From assembly GCA_049323755.1 (NCBI GenBank), contig JBMOPE010000030.1:1-64000 (forward strand): DNA of 64,000 nucleotides, in the 5' to 3' direction. The translations under genes and the position numbers were made by a program. The notes beneath the pieces were generated by a model. The model was not told the origin of the DNA, did not search any database, and saw nothing but the letters and a program-made list of their open reading frames with translations. This document shows positions 42,339 to 51,097 of the stretch, one piece after another. Source of the stretch: BRHc4a sp049323755. GTDB taxonomy: Bacteria > Bacillota > Desulfotomaculia > Desulfotomaculales > Desulfocucumaceae. The first letter of the stretch is position 1; each line of letters begins with the position of its first letter.

Positions 42339-43178
42339 ATGTCCCTTAAAATGCACCGTGATATGGTGAATGACATTGAAAAAGGAAATGTCCGGGAGCT
42401 TGGGATGGAGGATTCTTTTAACTTTGAATGTGATGACCGCTGCATGGGCAGGTGCTGCAATACCATCAAGATAATGCTTGACCCATGGGATGTTGAGTCA
42501 ATGGCCCGCCACCTGGGGATGGGTGGAAAGGAATTTTTGGACAAGTACTGTGAGCTTGAAGAGGACCTCCGGACAATGTGGCCGTATGTTAAACTGTATG
42601 AAGCCGAAAAGGGGCCCTGCGCCTTTATGCTGGAAGACGGCAGGTGCGAGGTATACCCCGTGAGGTCCAGGAATTGCAGAACCTATCCCGTGGGAAGGGC
42701 AGTTCGGTTTGAGCAGAATGCCGGAAAGGAAGAAAAATACTTTCTGGTAGAGAAGCAGGCCTTTTGCTTTGGACAAAGCTCACCTAAAAAGTGGACCTTA
42801 AAAGAATGGCTGGATGACGCAGATTCCGCCAGTTATTATGAAAGATCCGACCTGTATTTTGAGCTAATTGACTACGTAACTGGAGTTTTGGACTGCCGGC
42901 GCTGGATGAACGGCAGGATAGCACAGATGATTATGCCTTTCCTGTATGGCCCTGACGTGCTAAGAACAAAAATGGGCATAAGCGAAGAGGAGGTAGGGCA
43001 TGAGGAATTTTACAGAAGGCGCATGAAGGCATTGAAGGTATTCCTTACTGAAATGGCTGCCGGATTCGGATTTGGCCCCCTAGTTCAAAATAATCCCGAT
43101 GAAGTAAAGGAAGACTTCAGCGTTATGGAAAAGGTAAGGGGTATACTGAAAACCGGGGAAGAATCTGTGAATGACTAG
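42339..43178 (+). CDS. YkgJ-family Cys-cluster (CxxC..CC) protein 1
   Basis: A 279-aa protein of the YkgJ/Fe-S or zinc-cluster family. CDDRCMGRCC near residue 30, CAFMLEDGRCEVYPVRSRNC near 90 and a further Cys in KQAFCFG give eight conserved Cys. Paralogue of the gene at 49378, sharing the KKWTLKEWL motif. The C-terminal half is helical. Function unproven: metal or cluster binding. A purine-rich GGAGGAGGGGGAGAG site precedes the ATG; a terminator follows. Its 5' end overlaps the leader of the TGA-interrupted gene on the other strand. Confidence 0.82.
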   Translation: MSLKMHRDMVNDIEKGNVRELGMEDSFNFECDDRCMGRCCNTIKIMLDPWDVESMARHLGMGGKEFLDKYCELEEDLRTMWPYVKLYEAEKGPCAFMLEDGRCEVYPVRSRNCRTYPVGRAVRFEQNAGKEEKYFLVEKQAFCFGQSSPKKWTLKEWLDDADSASYYERSDLYFELIDYVTGVLDCRRWMNGRIAQMIMPFLYGPDVLRTKMGISEEEVGHEEFYRRRMKALKVFLTEMAAGFGFGPLVQNNPDEVKEDFSVMEKVRGILKTGEESVND

Positions 43179-43224
43179 CGCCGACATTTGAATGTGCTTT
43201 TAGACGGAGAAAACTCACAATAAG

Positions 43225-43266
43225 AAAAGCCGGAATTCTATACGTTAAGAATCCCGGCTTTTTTTA
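43225..43266 (+). terminator. Terminator after YkgJ-like gene
   Basis: AAAAGCCGG-AATTCT / AAGAAT-CCCGGCTTTTTTT, a long stem with a small loop and seven T. Confidence 0.85.
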
Positions 43267-43388
43267 TTTCACCTTTTACATCGATTTTCACCAGCCGTCA
43301 GTGTTTTTTAAGACCGGTTATGGCTAAGTTGCAATCAAATTACATGATTTTATGAGATTGTGCTGGAGGGCTTAAGGACCGTTATGGG

Positions 43389-44300
43389 TTAAAGTAGAGG
43401 ATTGCTGTAAATTGAAACTATAGACTCAACCACTTCTTCATGAGTCAATATTTGACTGTGCCCAAATAATTCTTTAAAAGCACTGGGGAAAATACTTACG
43501 GAAACTACATGCCCTTTTGTTAGGGGTTTGCCCTGTTTATCTGTCAGACAGGCAGAAAACGGGTGAACAATAACATCCTGTCTGGTTCCAAAGGTGGCCA
43601 GGTAAATTCCCTCAGAAGTCAGCTTGCGGGCGGCTTCCATCCGACGTTTTTGTATGTCTAGCTCGTTTCTCAGCTGGTACTCGGCCGCTAATTGCCTTAC
43701 CGCAGGGGTGCCAAAGATGGGCTTGACAGCTGCAATTAGATCAACCTCTGTGTAAGGGGTTCCGATCAGGGGGGAGTTAAGAGTGATGACCCCCTTAATA
43801 GACTCCGGCCTCTCCAGATGATACTCGTTAACATAATCAAAGGCAATTCTGCCTCCAAGGCTGTGACCGATCAGCAGGAACCTGGCCCGGGGGTGGTAGT
43901 GGCTAAATTCTTTTATCATTTCTCTCAGATACATAACACTAAACTCAATAGGCTGACCGGTATCTGCGGGACTATATGGGTTTGGAAGCCATCGGCCATC
44001 CTGTACTTTGCCTCCGGTATAGCTATACGATAAAAAATGTTCATCATTATAGGAGAGTCCCAGCTGAGAGAGCTGGCGGCGCAAATACTCAAACCCCATT
44101 TGATTATATTGTGTTCCGTCACATTGAGAATCTATTCCAGACAAAAAAATTATATATGTTTCTTTTTCATCCGGTGGCAGTTCGCATCTCTCAGGAGGTC
44201 TTATCTGATCAGATTTTAAAGTGTTAATTATTATTAAATAGACTGGGACTAGAGAAATTATTATTAAAGTAAGTATAAATAATCCTGAGCGTAATTTAAC
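43389..44300 (-). CDS. Membrane-anchored alpha/beta hydrolase
   Basis: Predicted esterase/lipase-like hydrolase. The nucleophile elbow is FLLIGHSLGGRIAF, and downstream TLNSPLIGTP and the acid/His regions are consistent with PGAP1-like or DUF676-like folds. The familiar open frame starts with TTG at 44144, but the same frame continues upstream without stop through KLRSGLFILTLIIISLVPVY, a signal-anchor helix. GGGAGG at 44308-44313 lies 7 bases before a GTT codon at 44298-44300 that would open it, so either GTT (rare start) or a mutated GTG/ATG is used. 303 aa in that form. Orphan, divergent from murE-like gene. Confidence 0.7.
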   Translation of the reverse strand, partial: VKLRSGLFILTLIIISLVPVYLIIINTLKSDQIRPPERCELPPDEKETYIIFLSGIDSQCDGTQYNQMGFEYLRRQLSQLGLSYNDEHFLSYSYTGGKVQDGRWLPNPYSPADTGQPIEFSVMYLREMIKEFSHYHPRARFLLIGHSLGGRIAFDYVNEYHLERPESIKGVITLNSPLIGTPYTEVDLIAAVKPIFGTPAVRQLAAEYQLRNELDIQKRRMEAARKLTSEGIYLATFGTRQDVIVHPFSACLTDKQGKPLTKGHVVSVSIFPSAFKELFGHSQILTHEEVVESIVSIYSNPLL

Positions 44301-44581
44301 GGGTAAAACCTCCCATGCAGAATTTTACACCCGCCCTTAAGCCTATTATCTTTCTATACGGGATACGGTATTCGTTATCTCGGTGAATCATGATTCAGCG
44401 CGACGCTAAACACAAAGCACAATCTCTAAAAACTGATCATAGATTAATATGACAAAATATATCCATGAAAATAGCTGTCAGCCGCCAGCCGTAAGCCATC
44501 AGCTTTTCATATGTTGACATGCATAAGTGTAAGTTTGTTTAACATTGATGGTGCGGTATTTTTGCAGCATGGAGGTTGGAT
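44301..44581. other. Intergenic with repeats and possible promoter
   Basis: Divergent region. AGCTGTCAGCCGCCAGCC-type tandem near 44470-44500, and TTGACA at 44513 that could be the -35 box of the murE-like gene. No ORF called. Confidence 0.4.
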
Positions 44582-46063
44582 ATGCATTTAAGCGAGATTA
44601 TTGAAGCAGTCAGACCCGTATCGATCTATGGCGGTGAATGCCAAGAGATTTCCAATATTACCAATAACTCGAATGATGTAAAACCAAACGCGTTATTTAT
44701 TTGTATCTCCGGCTACCGGGGAGATGGCCACCTTTATGCTAATGAAGCTGTGAAAAGGGGAGCAGTGGCCGTTATTACCGAACGGAAACTGGATCTTCCC
44801 GTTTCACAGATAGTTGTAACAAATTCACGTTTAGCCCAGGCCCTGGCAAGTCATAAATTTTTTGGATATCCCTCATCCAAATTGAAATTAGTTGGCATTA
44901 CCGGAACCAATGGAAAAACTACTATCTCATACATGACAGAAGCAATTTTAAGGGCAGCCGGATTTAATACCGGGCTGATTGGTACCATTAAGTACAAAAT
45001 TAATAAGAATATTATGCCGGCCAGGCTTACCACCCCCGATTCGCCGGAACTAGGTTACCTGTTTCGGCAAATGCTGGTAAACAAAGTGGAATTCGCTGTT
45101 ATGGAGGTTTCATCCCATGCTCTGGACCAGCACCGGGTAACCGGCTGCGACTTTGACGTAGTGGTGTTTTCCAATATAGCCAGGGATCATTTCGATTTTC
45201 ACCACAATTTTCAAAATTACCTCAAAGCAAAGACCAGGCTTTTTGCAAACCAGTGCAGTTGGGGCAGCAAGCCGCTCATGCATCGCTGCGCCGTTATAAA
45301 TACCGATGACCAGTACAGCAGTTACATTATAAAAGCAACTGAAGCGGCAAAAATATATAGTTATGGCTTTAATCCTAGTGCCCGGGTCAGGGCAGTGGGC
45401 TATATGCTTGATATCAACAGTTCGGTTGTCGAAGTAAAGGTTGATGACAGACCCTTTACAATTAAACTGGCGTTACCCGGTTTATTCAACATATCCAATG
45501 CGCTGGCAGCTATCGCGGTAGGGCTGTGTTTCGGCATTGACCTGGACATCATAAAACAGGCCCTGTCCGATTTTGAAGGTATCCCCGGCCGCTGTGAGTT
45601 TATTAACTGCGATCAAAACTTTAATGTCATGGTGGACTTTGCACACAACCCCAGTGGGCTTTTTAACATTTTGACTGGAATCCCTTACCCCAATTCAACG
45701 CACAAAAAAATAGTTGTCTTCGGCTGCGAGGGAGGCAAAGACCAGGGTAAGCGCAGCCTGATGGGAATCATTGCTGCCAGGCATGCCGACTACTGCATCA
45801 TATCCACTGATAATGTCTATAGGGAAGACCCCGAGGATATCGTCAGGGACATAGAACAGGGTTTGATCCAGGGGGGCATAAGCCCTTCTCGGTACCGGAT
45901 TATCCTGGACCGTTACGAAGCCATCAGGCATTCCCTGGAGATAGCCCGCCCCGGAGATATTGTAATAATTGCAGGGAAGGGGCATGAAAACGAACAAGTT
46001 ATTAATAATCAGGTTATTCCATTTGATGATCGGGTGGTGATAAAACAGATACTTGCCACTTAA
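44582..46063 (+). CDS. MurE-like Mur ligase paralogue with altered amino acid motif
   Basis: A 493-aa Mur ligase, closest in layout to MurE (UDP-MurNAc-L-Ala-D-Glu:amino acid ligase): P-loop GITGTNGKTT (105-114), carbamylated-Lys region YLKAKTRLF (about 213-221), and the C-terminal domain with FGCEGGKDQGKRSLMG. Two MurE landmarks deviate: DSRxV near residue 30 is NSNDV, and the DNPRxEDP motif that reads meso-DAP is DNVYREDP (410-417), so the Arg that holds the third amino acid is Tyr. It is not in a division-cell-wall cluster; it is followed by a tRNA-like gene and a FemABX gene. ATG 44582 behind GGAGG. Confidence 0.82.
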   Translation: MHLSEIIEAVRPVSIYGGECQEISNITNNSNDVKPNALFICISGYRGDGHLYANEAVKRGAVAVITERKLDLPVSQIVVTNSRLAQALASHKFFGYPSSKLKLVGITGTNGKTTISYMTEAILRAAGFNTGLIGTIKYKINKNIMPARLTTPDSPELGYLFRQMLVNKVEFAVMEVSSHALDQHRVTGCDFDVVVFSNIARDHFDFHHNFQNYLKAKTRLFANQCSWGSKPLMHRCAVINTDDQYSSYIIKATEAAKIYSYGFNPSARVRAVGYMLDINSSVVEVKVDDRPFTIKLALPGLFNISNALAAIAVGLCFGIDLDIIKQALSDFEGIPGRCEFINCDQNFNVMVDFAHNPSGLFNILTGIPYPNSTHKKIVVFGCEGGKDQGKRSLMGIIAARHADYCIISTDNVYREDPEDIVRDIEQGLIQGGISPSRYRIILDRYEAIRHSLEIARPGDIVIIAGKGHENEQVINNQVIPFDDRVVIKQILAT

Positions 46064-46136
46064 CAGGTCTCCTTTCTCTGATTAACAAACACGCCCCCGC
46101 CTTTTACTGCATATAATGAAAGAAATGTGGTTACTT

Positions 46137-46212
46137 GCGCCCGTAGCTTAGTGGATAGAGCACCAGCATCTAAGCTGGCAGTTGCAGGTTCGATTCCTGA
46201 CCGGGCGCACCA
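46137..46212 (+). tRNA. tRNA-Arg(UCU)-like gene with six-base anticodon loop
   Basis: Acceptor GCGCCCG/CGGGCGC, D-arm GCTT-AGTGGATA-GAGC, anticodon stem CCAGC/GCTGG, T-loop TTCGATT and encoded CCA give a clear tRNA. Compared with ordinary tRNA-Arg(UCU), the anticodon loop is ATCTAA (six bases, normal is seven with T33) and the T stem has an extra A (CCTGA-C). So it is either a degenerate or a specialised non-decoding tRNA. It stands between a MurE paralogue and a FemABX aminoacyl-tRNA-dependent transferase on the same strand. Confidence 0.85.
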
Positions 46213-46487
46213 GCTTTATTATCGATTAACATGCAGCAGGAAAGAATACTCCTGGCTAATGCAGAATATCTCTCGCTTTAAAGAAACGTCAAGCCTCCCC
46301 CTACCGCAAAGCATAAAGCCGATCTATCGAACAAGCCGGCCCGATGTCACCATATCCGGTGATACATAAAGCCTGGTGCCTTTACCAATCCCCTTTTTTA
46401 AAGGTTTGCCTGTTTTAAGCGAACATTACCGACCCGGTGTAGATCTGAGCCTGTAAAATCACAAGATGTAGAAGTGAGGTGAACGAC

Positions 46488-47639
46488 ATGGCTCAAAGTT
46501 TCCAGTACAAGCTGCGTTATAATAACCGGTATTACTGGCTACGCCAGATATCCTTCAGGGAAAAGCAGAGCTTTAATGATTTTATCCGGCTTTCCGACAC
46601 CGGAAGCGTTTTTCAAAGCTATGAGTGGGGAGAATTAAAGAGAATCTACGGTTGGCAGCCCATCCGCCTGCTGTTGGAGGCAAGAAACAGCATTGTAGGC
46701 GCAGCCACTATCCTTAAGCGGACCACTGCCGGCATACCTTTTTTTTATTCCCCCCGGGGCCCAGCTCTGGATTATAACAAGCCACATCTACTCTCCCTTT
46801 TTTGCCGGGGAGTGGATCCTTTAGCGCGGCGGGAGAAAGCCGCTTTTTGGAGACTGGATCCGGAGCTTCCCGGTACTTTTGAACAAAATACCATCCTGTC
46901 CGACAGCAGGTTGAAGCCTGTCCCTTCAGCCAGTCCCTTTGGAGGCACTCAGCCCAGGTGGGTGTGGCGTATACCCCTGGCAGGCAGCCCGGAAGATCAG
47001 TGGCTGAGCCTGAAAAAAGGTGCCAGGCGCCAGGTTAACAAGGCACGGGCTGCCGGGATTACAGTTCAGGATGGCACTAAAAAGGATATTCCCGCTTTTT
47101 ATAATCTTTTAAGTGAAACGGCAAAACGCAATAACTTTTTGCTGCGGAGCCCTAAATATTATATAGACTTATGGAATATGCTGTCTTTCTCTTCCTGCCT
47201 CAGAATGTTACTGGCCTTTCAGGACCGGACACCCGTGGCCACTGCCCTCGCTGTCGGCTTTGGACGGGGCGTCTGGGACATCTACGCCGGAAATTCCCAT
47301 CTTAATAGGAACAACGGGGCGTCATACCTTTTGACCTGGGAGCTCATATCCTGGGCTTCCAGTCAGGGGTATAACTTTTATGACCTGGGGGGAATAGCTC
47401 CCCAGGTCGGCCAGGACCACCCGCTGGCGGGCCTGAAAATGTTCAAGAGCCGTTTCGGAGGCGGGGAGGTGGAGTTTATAGGAGAGCATGACCTGGTTTT
47501 CCATCCGTTGTCCTACCGGGTCTGGCAGTGGGGACACAAAACTTTTCAGCTGATTAACTGGTTCCGAAAGGCCGTTGTGGAGAAACCGATTGATGCCCGG
47601 CACACAGCAGGCGGCAGGCCGGCCATTAAAAATGAATAA
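46488..47639 (+). CDS. FemABX-family aminoacyl-tRNA:peptide transferase
   Basis: A 383-aa tandem-GNAT protein of the FemABX family, which in known cases transfers amino acids from aminoacyl-tRNA to the peptidoglycan precursor (lipid II or UDP-MurNAc-peptide) stem. VFQSYEWGELKRIYGWQPIR near the N-terminus and the terminal FKSRFGGGEVEFIGEHDLV are diagnostic, and YDLGGI is at about residue 300. The coiled-coil arm of FemA is not obvious. ATG 46488 behind GAGGTG. Cotranscribed with or near the tRNA-like gene and MurE-like ligase. Confidence 0.87.
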   Translation: MAQSFQYKLRYNNRYYWLRQISFREKQSFNDFIRLSDTGSVFQSYEWGELKRIYGWQPIRLLLEARNSIVGAATILKRTTAGIPFFYSPRGPALDYNKPHLLSLFCRGVDPLARREKAAFWRLDPELPGTFEQNTILSDSRLKPVPSASPFGGTQPRWVWRIPLAGSPEDQWLSLKKGARRQVNKARAAGITVQDGTKKDIPAFYNLLSETAKRNNFLLRSPKYYIDLWNMLSFSSCLRMLLAFQDRTPVATALAVGFGRGVWDIYAGNSHLNRNNGASYLLTWELISWASSQGYNFYDLGGIAPQVGQDHPLAGLKMFKSRFGGGEVEFIGEHDLVFHPLSYRVWQWGHKTFQLINWFRKAVVEKPIDARHTAGGRPAIKNE

Positions 47640-47662
47640 TTTCGCCTCTTAGGAGTGAAAAT

Positions 47663-49174
47663 ATGCGCTGTCTATTAATCAATACACTTGATCCCTGGCA
47701 AAAAGGAACCAGACCTTTGTTGACATCGCTGAGCCTGGCCTACCTGGCCGGGTTCCTGCTGGAAAAAGGCCATCAGGTTAAGATCAATCAGAGAGAAGTG
47801 GAATTCATCAGAAACCGGTTCAACATAGACCGGGTAAATGAGAAAATGAAAAGGCTGGCTAAAGAATTTAAGCCCCATGTAATAGGATTTACTGCTACCT
47901 CGGCAACAATTGGTGACTTGTTAAACAGCGCAAAAATATTGCGCAGGGTTGTTCCCGGGGCGCTTTTTGTCTGCGGTGGCCCCCATGTTTCCGCACTGCC
48001 TGAAGAGACCCTGCGGCAAGCCCCTTACCTGGATGTGGCGGTCATCGGTGACGGAGAGGAGGCTATGGCCGATCTTTGCTCCGGTGTAAGTCCCGGCCGG
48101 GTGAAGGGAATTGCCCACCAAACGGAGAATGGGCCGGTCCGTACAGAAAGGCGGGTTTTTAAAAAAGATCTGGACTTTCTCCCGTACCCCGCCCGCCACC
48201 TGCTGAACATGGATTTTCATACCTCCCGCACCTCCGCCGTAATTCCCAACCTTACCCTGAGGACCACTACCATAGTATCGTCTAGGGGATGCCCTTTTTC
48301 TTGCTCCTATTGTGCCGAATCCCGCCAGAAAATAGGAATGAGGTGGCACTCTCCCGACTATGTGATTTCGGAAATAGAACACCTTTTATCCAACTACAGG
48401 TTTGAGGGTTTATATTTTATAGACAGCATGTTCGAGTACAACCGCAAGCGGGCGGAAGAGATCTGCAGGCTGATGATTAAATTAAAATTTAACAAGAAGT
48501 TCGTATGGTCAGTCCAGGCCAGGGCTACCAGCATGGATCGGGAATTCCTTACCCTGATGAAAGAAGCGGGCTGCAGGCAGATTGAATACGGGTTTGAGTC
48601 CGGGTCGCAGAAAATCCTGGATGCCATGGGCAAAAAAGCATCAGTGGATACAGGGGTAAGGATAGCCGAACTAACCAGGCAGTGCGGCATAAGGGTCTTC
48701 GCCAACATGATTTTCGGTTATCCCGGCGAAACTGAGGAAGATCTCGACCAGAGCTTCCGCTTTATTGAAGAAATCAGACCCGACGCTATTGGCGCGTACC
48801 AGCTGGAGGCCTACCCGGGGACAGCCCTTTATGAACAGCTCGTAAATGAAGGCAAACTTCCACTGCACTACGGCCAGGCCGGCTGTGACTGGTCCAAGGT
48901 AGAAATCCAAAGGCATATCAGGCACCTGAACCTGTCTTCAATTCCGGACGAAATCTTTGCAAAAAAGATGGAAGTTTTCCGGCGTCGGTTTATAGGACCG
49001 CTAACCACTGCTGATCTCTTGAAAAATATGCCGCTTAGATCTTTCTTAATGCCGGCTAATCTGGCCAGGGCAGCGGTGAAGACGTTCAGACAGCCGTCCC
49101 GTTTTTTAAAGGTGTCCTCGATGATGATAAGAAAGGCCTATTCTAAATATCAAAATCCAAAATTACTTCCTTGA
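47663..49174 (+). CDS. B12-binding radical SAM protein
   Basis: A 503-aa enzyme: N-terminal cobalamin-binding Rossmann domain (residues 1-140; the typical His-on base-off motif is not obvious) and a radical SAM TIM barrel with SSRGCPFSCSYCAESR (CxxxCxxC, about residue 210-220). SPASM is not evident. Members methylate or rearrange unreactive carbons in lipids, hopanoids or natural products. The ribosome site AGGAG and closeness to the FemABX gene (23 bases) suggest one transcript, so it could modify a cell-envelope substrate. A strong terminator closes it. Confidence 0.85.
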   Translation: MRCLLINTLDPWQKGTRPLLTSLSLAYLAGFLLEKGHQVKINQREVEFIRNRFNIDRVNEKMKRLAKEFKPHVIGFTATSATIGDLLNSAKILRRVVPGALFVCGGPHVSALPEETLRQAPYLDVAVIGDGEEAMADLCSGVSPGRVKGIAHQTENGPVRTERRVFKKDLDFLPYPARHLLNMDFHTSRTSAVIPNLTLRTTTIVSSRGCPFSCSYCAESRQKIGMRWHSPDYVISEIEHLLSNYRFEGLYFIDSMFEYNRKRAEEICRLMIKLKFNKKFVWSVQARATSMDREFLTLMKEAGCRQIEYGFESGSQKILDAMGKKASVDTGVRIAELTRQCGIRVFANMIFGYPGETEEDLDQSFRFIEEIRPDAIGAYQLEAYPGTALYEQLVNEGKLPLHYGQAGCDWSKVEIQRHIRHLNLSSIPDEIFAKKMEVFRRRFIGPLTTADLLKNMPLRSFLMPANLARAAVKTFRQPSRFLKVSSMMIRKAYSKYQNPKLLP

Positions 49175-49178
49175 CCCG

Positions 49179-49203
49179 CCCTGCTCTTCGGAGCAGGGTT
49201 TTT
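49179..49203 (+). terminator. Terminator after radical SAM gene
   Basis: CCCTGCTC-TTCG-GAGCAGGG, an eight-pair stem with a UUCG tetraloop, followed by five T. Confidence 0.9.
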
Positions 49204-49377
49204 AACGGTACATTTCCCTCTCCTGAAAGAATTTTTTATATTATGTTTGCGGAAAAGGAGAATATACGGTTAGGGGGGAGGTTTTTAAGGGTATCCTGTA
49301 GAAATCAGGTAGTGCTATACAGGGATAGATGGAGAGATAAAATAAACTTTGTTTTTTTAGAAAGGAATTGGGCCGGT

Positions 49378-50145
49378 ATGGATATCAAAAGGGAGAACAC
49401 TCAATTGGAAAATGAGTTATTTAGTGCGGATACAAAATTCAGGTTTGACTGTCACAGGGACTTGCCCTGTTTCGGGCAGTGCTGCAGGGATATAAATATA
49501 TTTCTCACTCCTTATGATGTTCTGCGCATTAAAAAAAGACTGGGGCTCTCATCAACAGAGTTCTTAAATAAATATACAAATGAAATAGGCCCGCCGGAAG
49601 TCATGCTTCCGGTGATATATCTTAAAATGAATGAAGAGGACAAACTTAATTGTCCCTTTGTGACCCCTAACGGCTGTTCGCTGTACGAGGTAAGGCCCTG
49701 GTCCTGTCGCATGGCCCCTGTTGACATAGCAGGCCCGGGCACATACAAAATGGCCTTTGACCGCGCAAAATGCCTCGGCCTCAACGAGGTGAAAGAGTGG
49801 ACGGTAAAGGAATGGATGAGTTCACAGAATATGGACCTATATGATGCTGCAGAATATTATTTTAAAAGCATTCCCCTTTTGTTGAGGTTTACCGGGGAAG
49901 AGTCACTGGATAAGGCGATTACACACCTTTTTAGAATGGTTTGCTATGATACCGACACATTTAAGGAGTATATTTCAAAAAACAAGTTCCTGATAAATGA
50001 GGCGGATATTAACAGGGAAGCCTTTTTAACGTCTTTGAAAGACGACGACCAGCTATTAAAGTCCGGAGTGCACTGGTTTATAAACATTGCAGGGAACAGG
50101 GACGCTCTCAAGAAGGCGGAGAAAATACTGCAGAGCCGTAAATAA
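49378..50145 (+). CDS. YkgJ-family Cys-cluster protein 2
   Basis: A 255-aa paralogue of the gene at 42339: CHRDLPCFGQCC near residue 25, CPFVTPNGCSLYEVRPWSC near 90, and the shared VKEWTVKEWM. Metal or cluster binding expected, function unknown. The frame opens at 49171 but only ATG 49378 has a ribosome site (AAAGGA) and a normal N-terminus. It has its own unit between a terminator and the GGGGACA hairpin. Confidence 0.8.
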   Translation: MDIKRENTQLENELFSADTKFRFDCHRDLPCFGQCCRDINIFLTPYDVLRIKKRLGLSSTEFLNKYTNEIGPPEVMLPVIYLKMNEEDKLNCPFVTPNGCSLYEVRPWSCRMAPVDIAGPGTYKMAFDRAKCLGLNEVKEWTVKEWMSSQNMDLYDAAEYYFKSIPLLLRFTGEESLDKAITHLFRMVCYDTDTFKEYISKNKFLINEADINREAFLTSLKDDDQLLKSGVHWFINIAGNRDALKKAEKILQSRK

Positions 50146-50166
50146 TAAACAATAATCTTCATTATT

Positions 50167-50218
50167 GGGGACATTCCTGTCTTAATATAAAATATTTTAC
50201 TTCAGCAGGTGTGTCCCC
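50167..50218. repeat. GGGGACA...TGTCCCC inverted repeat
   Basis: GGGGACATTCCTG at one end and GGTGTGTCCCC at the other, with 35 AT-rich bases between. A REP-like dispersed hairpin also seen in parts at 31-75, 4829 and 54925. Possibly also a terminator for the YkgJ-like gene. Confidence 0.6.
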
Positions 50219-50247
50219 TTTCCTATGAGTTGTGAGGTGAAGTTGTT

Positions 50248-51051
50248 ATGAAGCCCGTAATCAAGTGGGCCGGAGGCAAGCGGCAATTGTTATCCAGGTA
50301 TAGGGAATATTTCCCGGCCAAATATTCAGCCTACCACGAGCCCTTTTTGGGTGGTGGCGCGGTTTTCTTTGACCTGGCTCCCCCGGTTTCCTTTCTCTCG
50401 GATTTCAATGAAGAACTTATCAATATGTACAGCATAATCCAAAATAAGGTTGACCAATTAATTGAGGACCTGGCAAGGCATAGAAATGAAGAGGACTATT
50501 ACTACAGCGTCAGGGCAGCCGATACAAAAAGGCTAAGTGATGTTGAAAGGGCCTCAAGGCTGATTTATCTTAATAAAACCTGTTTCAATGGGCTTTACAG
50601 GGTGAATAAAAAAGGAGAGTTTAACGTCCCTTTTGGAAAATACAAACACCCAAATTTTTTAGATCCGGATTTGCTTATGGCCGCAAGCAGGGCGTTGCAG
50701 GGGGCGAGGATTTTCAGGGGTGACTTTGAAGTGGTCCTTGAAAATGCACAGACCGGGGATTTTATATATTTTGACCCACCATATTTTCCTGTCAGCCGCA
50801 CCGCTAATTTCACTGATTTTACAGACCGGTCCTTTGGTCCGAAGGAGCAGGAACGACTTGCCGGAACTTTTCATAAGCTTGCTCAAAGAGGTTGCCTTGT
50901 GATGTTGAGCAACAGTGACACTCCTTTTATAAGGGATCTGTATGATGGGTACCGGAGGGGTATAATCTCACTGACAGCAAACCGGTCGATTAATTCAAAA
51001 GGGGATAGAAGAGGTCCCGTGGGCGAGCTTTTAATATGCAGCTGGATATAA
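50248..51051 (+). CDS. DNA adenine methylase (Dam-type, D12 class)
   Basis: A 267-aa N6-adenine methyltransferase: SAM motif KWAGGKRQLL at the start, FLGGGAVFF, and catalytic DPPYFPVS near residue 176, with the alpha-class order of Dam/DpnIIA enzymes that usually read GATC. No restriction enzyme is adjacent, so it is an orphan; such enzymes affect mismatch repair, replication timing or gene expression. ATG with GAGGTGAAG upstream. A perfect terminator follows. Confidence 0.9.
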   Translation: MKPVIKWAGGKRQLLSRYREYFPAKYSAYHEPFLGGGAVFFDLAPPVSFLSDFNEELINMYSIIQNKVDQLIEDLARHRNEEDYYYSVRAADTKRLSDVERASRLIYLNKTCFNGLYRVNKKGEFNVPFGKYKHPNFLDPDLLMAASRALQGARIFRGDFEVVLENAQTGDFIYFDPPYFPVSRTANFTDFTDRSFGPKEQERLAGTFHKLAQRGCLVMLSNSDTPFIRDLYDGYRRGIISLTANRSINSKGDRRGPVGELLICSWI

Positions 51052-51056
51052 GTATA

Positions 51057-51088
51057 AAAAAAATGACCTTTGAAAGGTCATTTTTTAA
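51057..51088. terminator. Bidirectional terminator after dam
   Basis: AAATGACCTTT and AAAGGTCATTT around a one-base centre with A and T runs on both sides; it separates dam from the convergent Spo0E-like gene. Confidence 0.85.
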
Positions 51089-51097
51089 TATTATTTG

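Noticed and set aside
46137..46212. tRNA read as an amber suppressor (CTA anticodon)
   Set aside because: Possible only if the six-base loop is read with a shifted position; the flanking pattern fits tRNA-Arg(UCU) better.
46204..46369. Open frame running through and after the tRNA
   Set aside because: Overlaps the tRNA and has no coding character.
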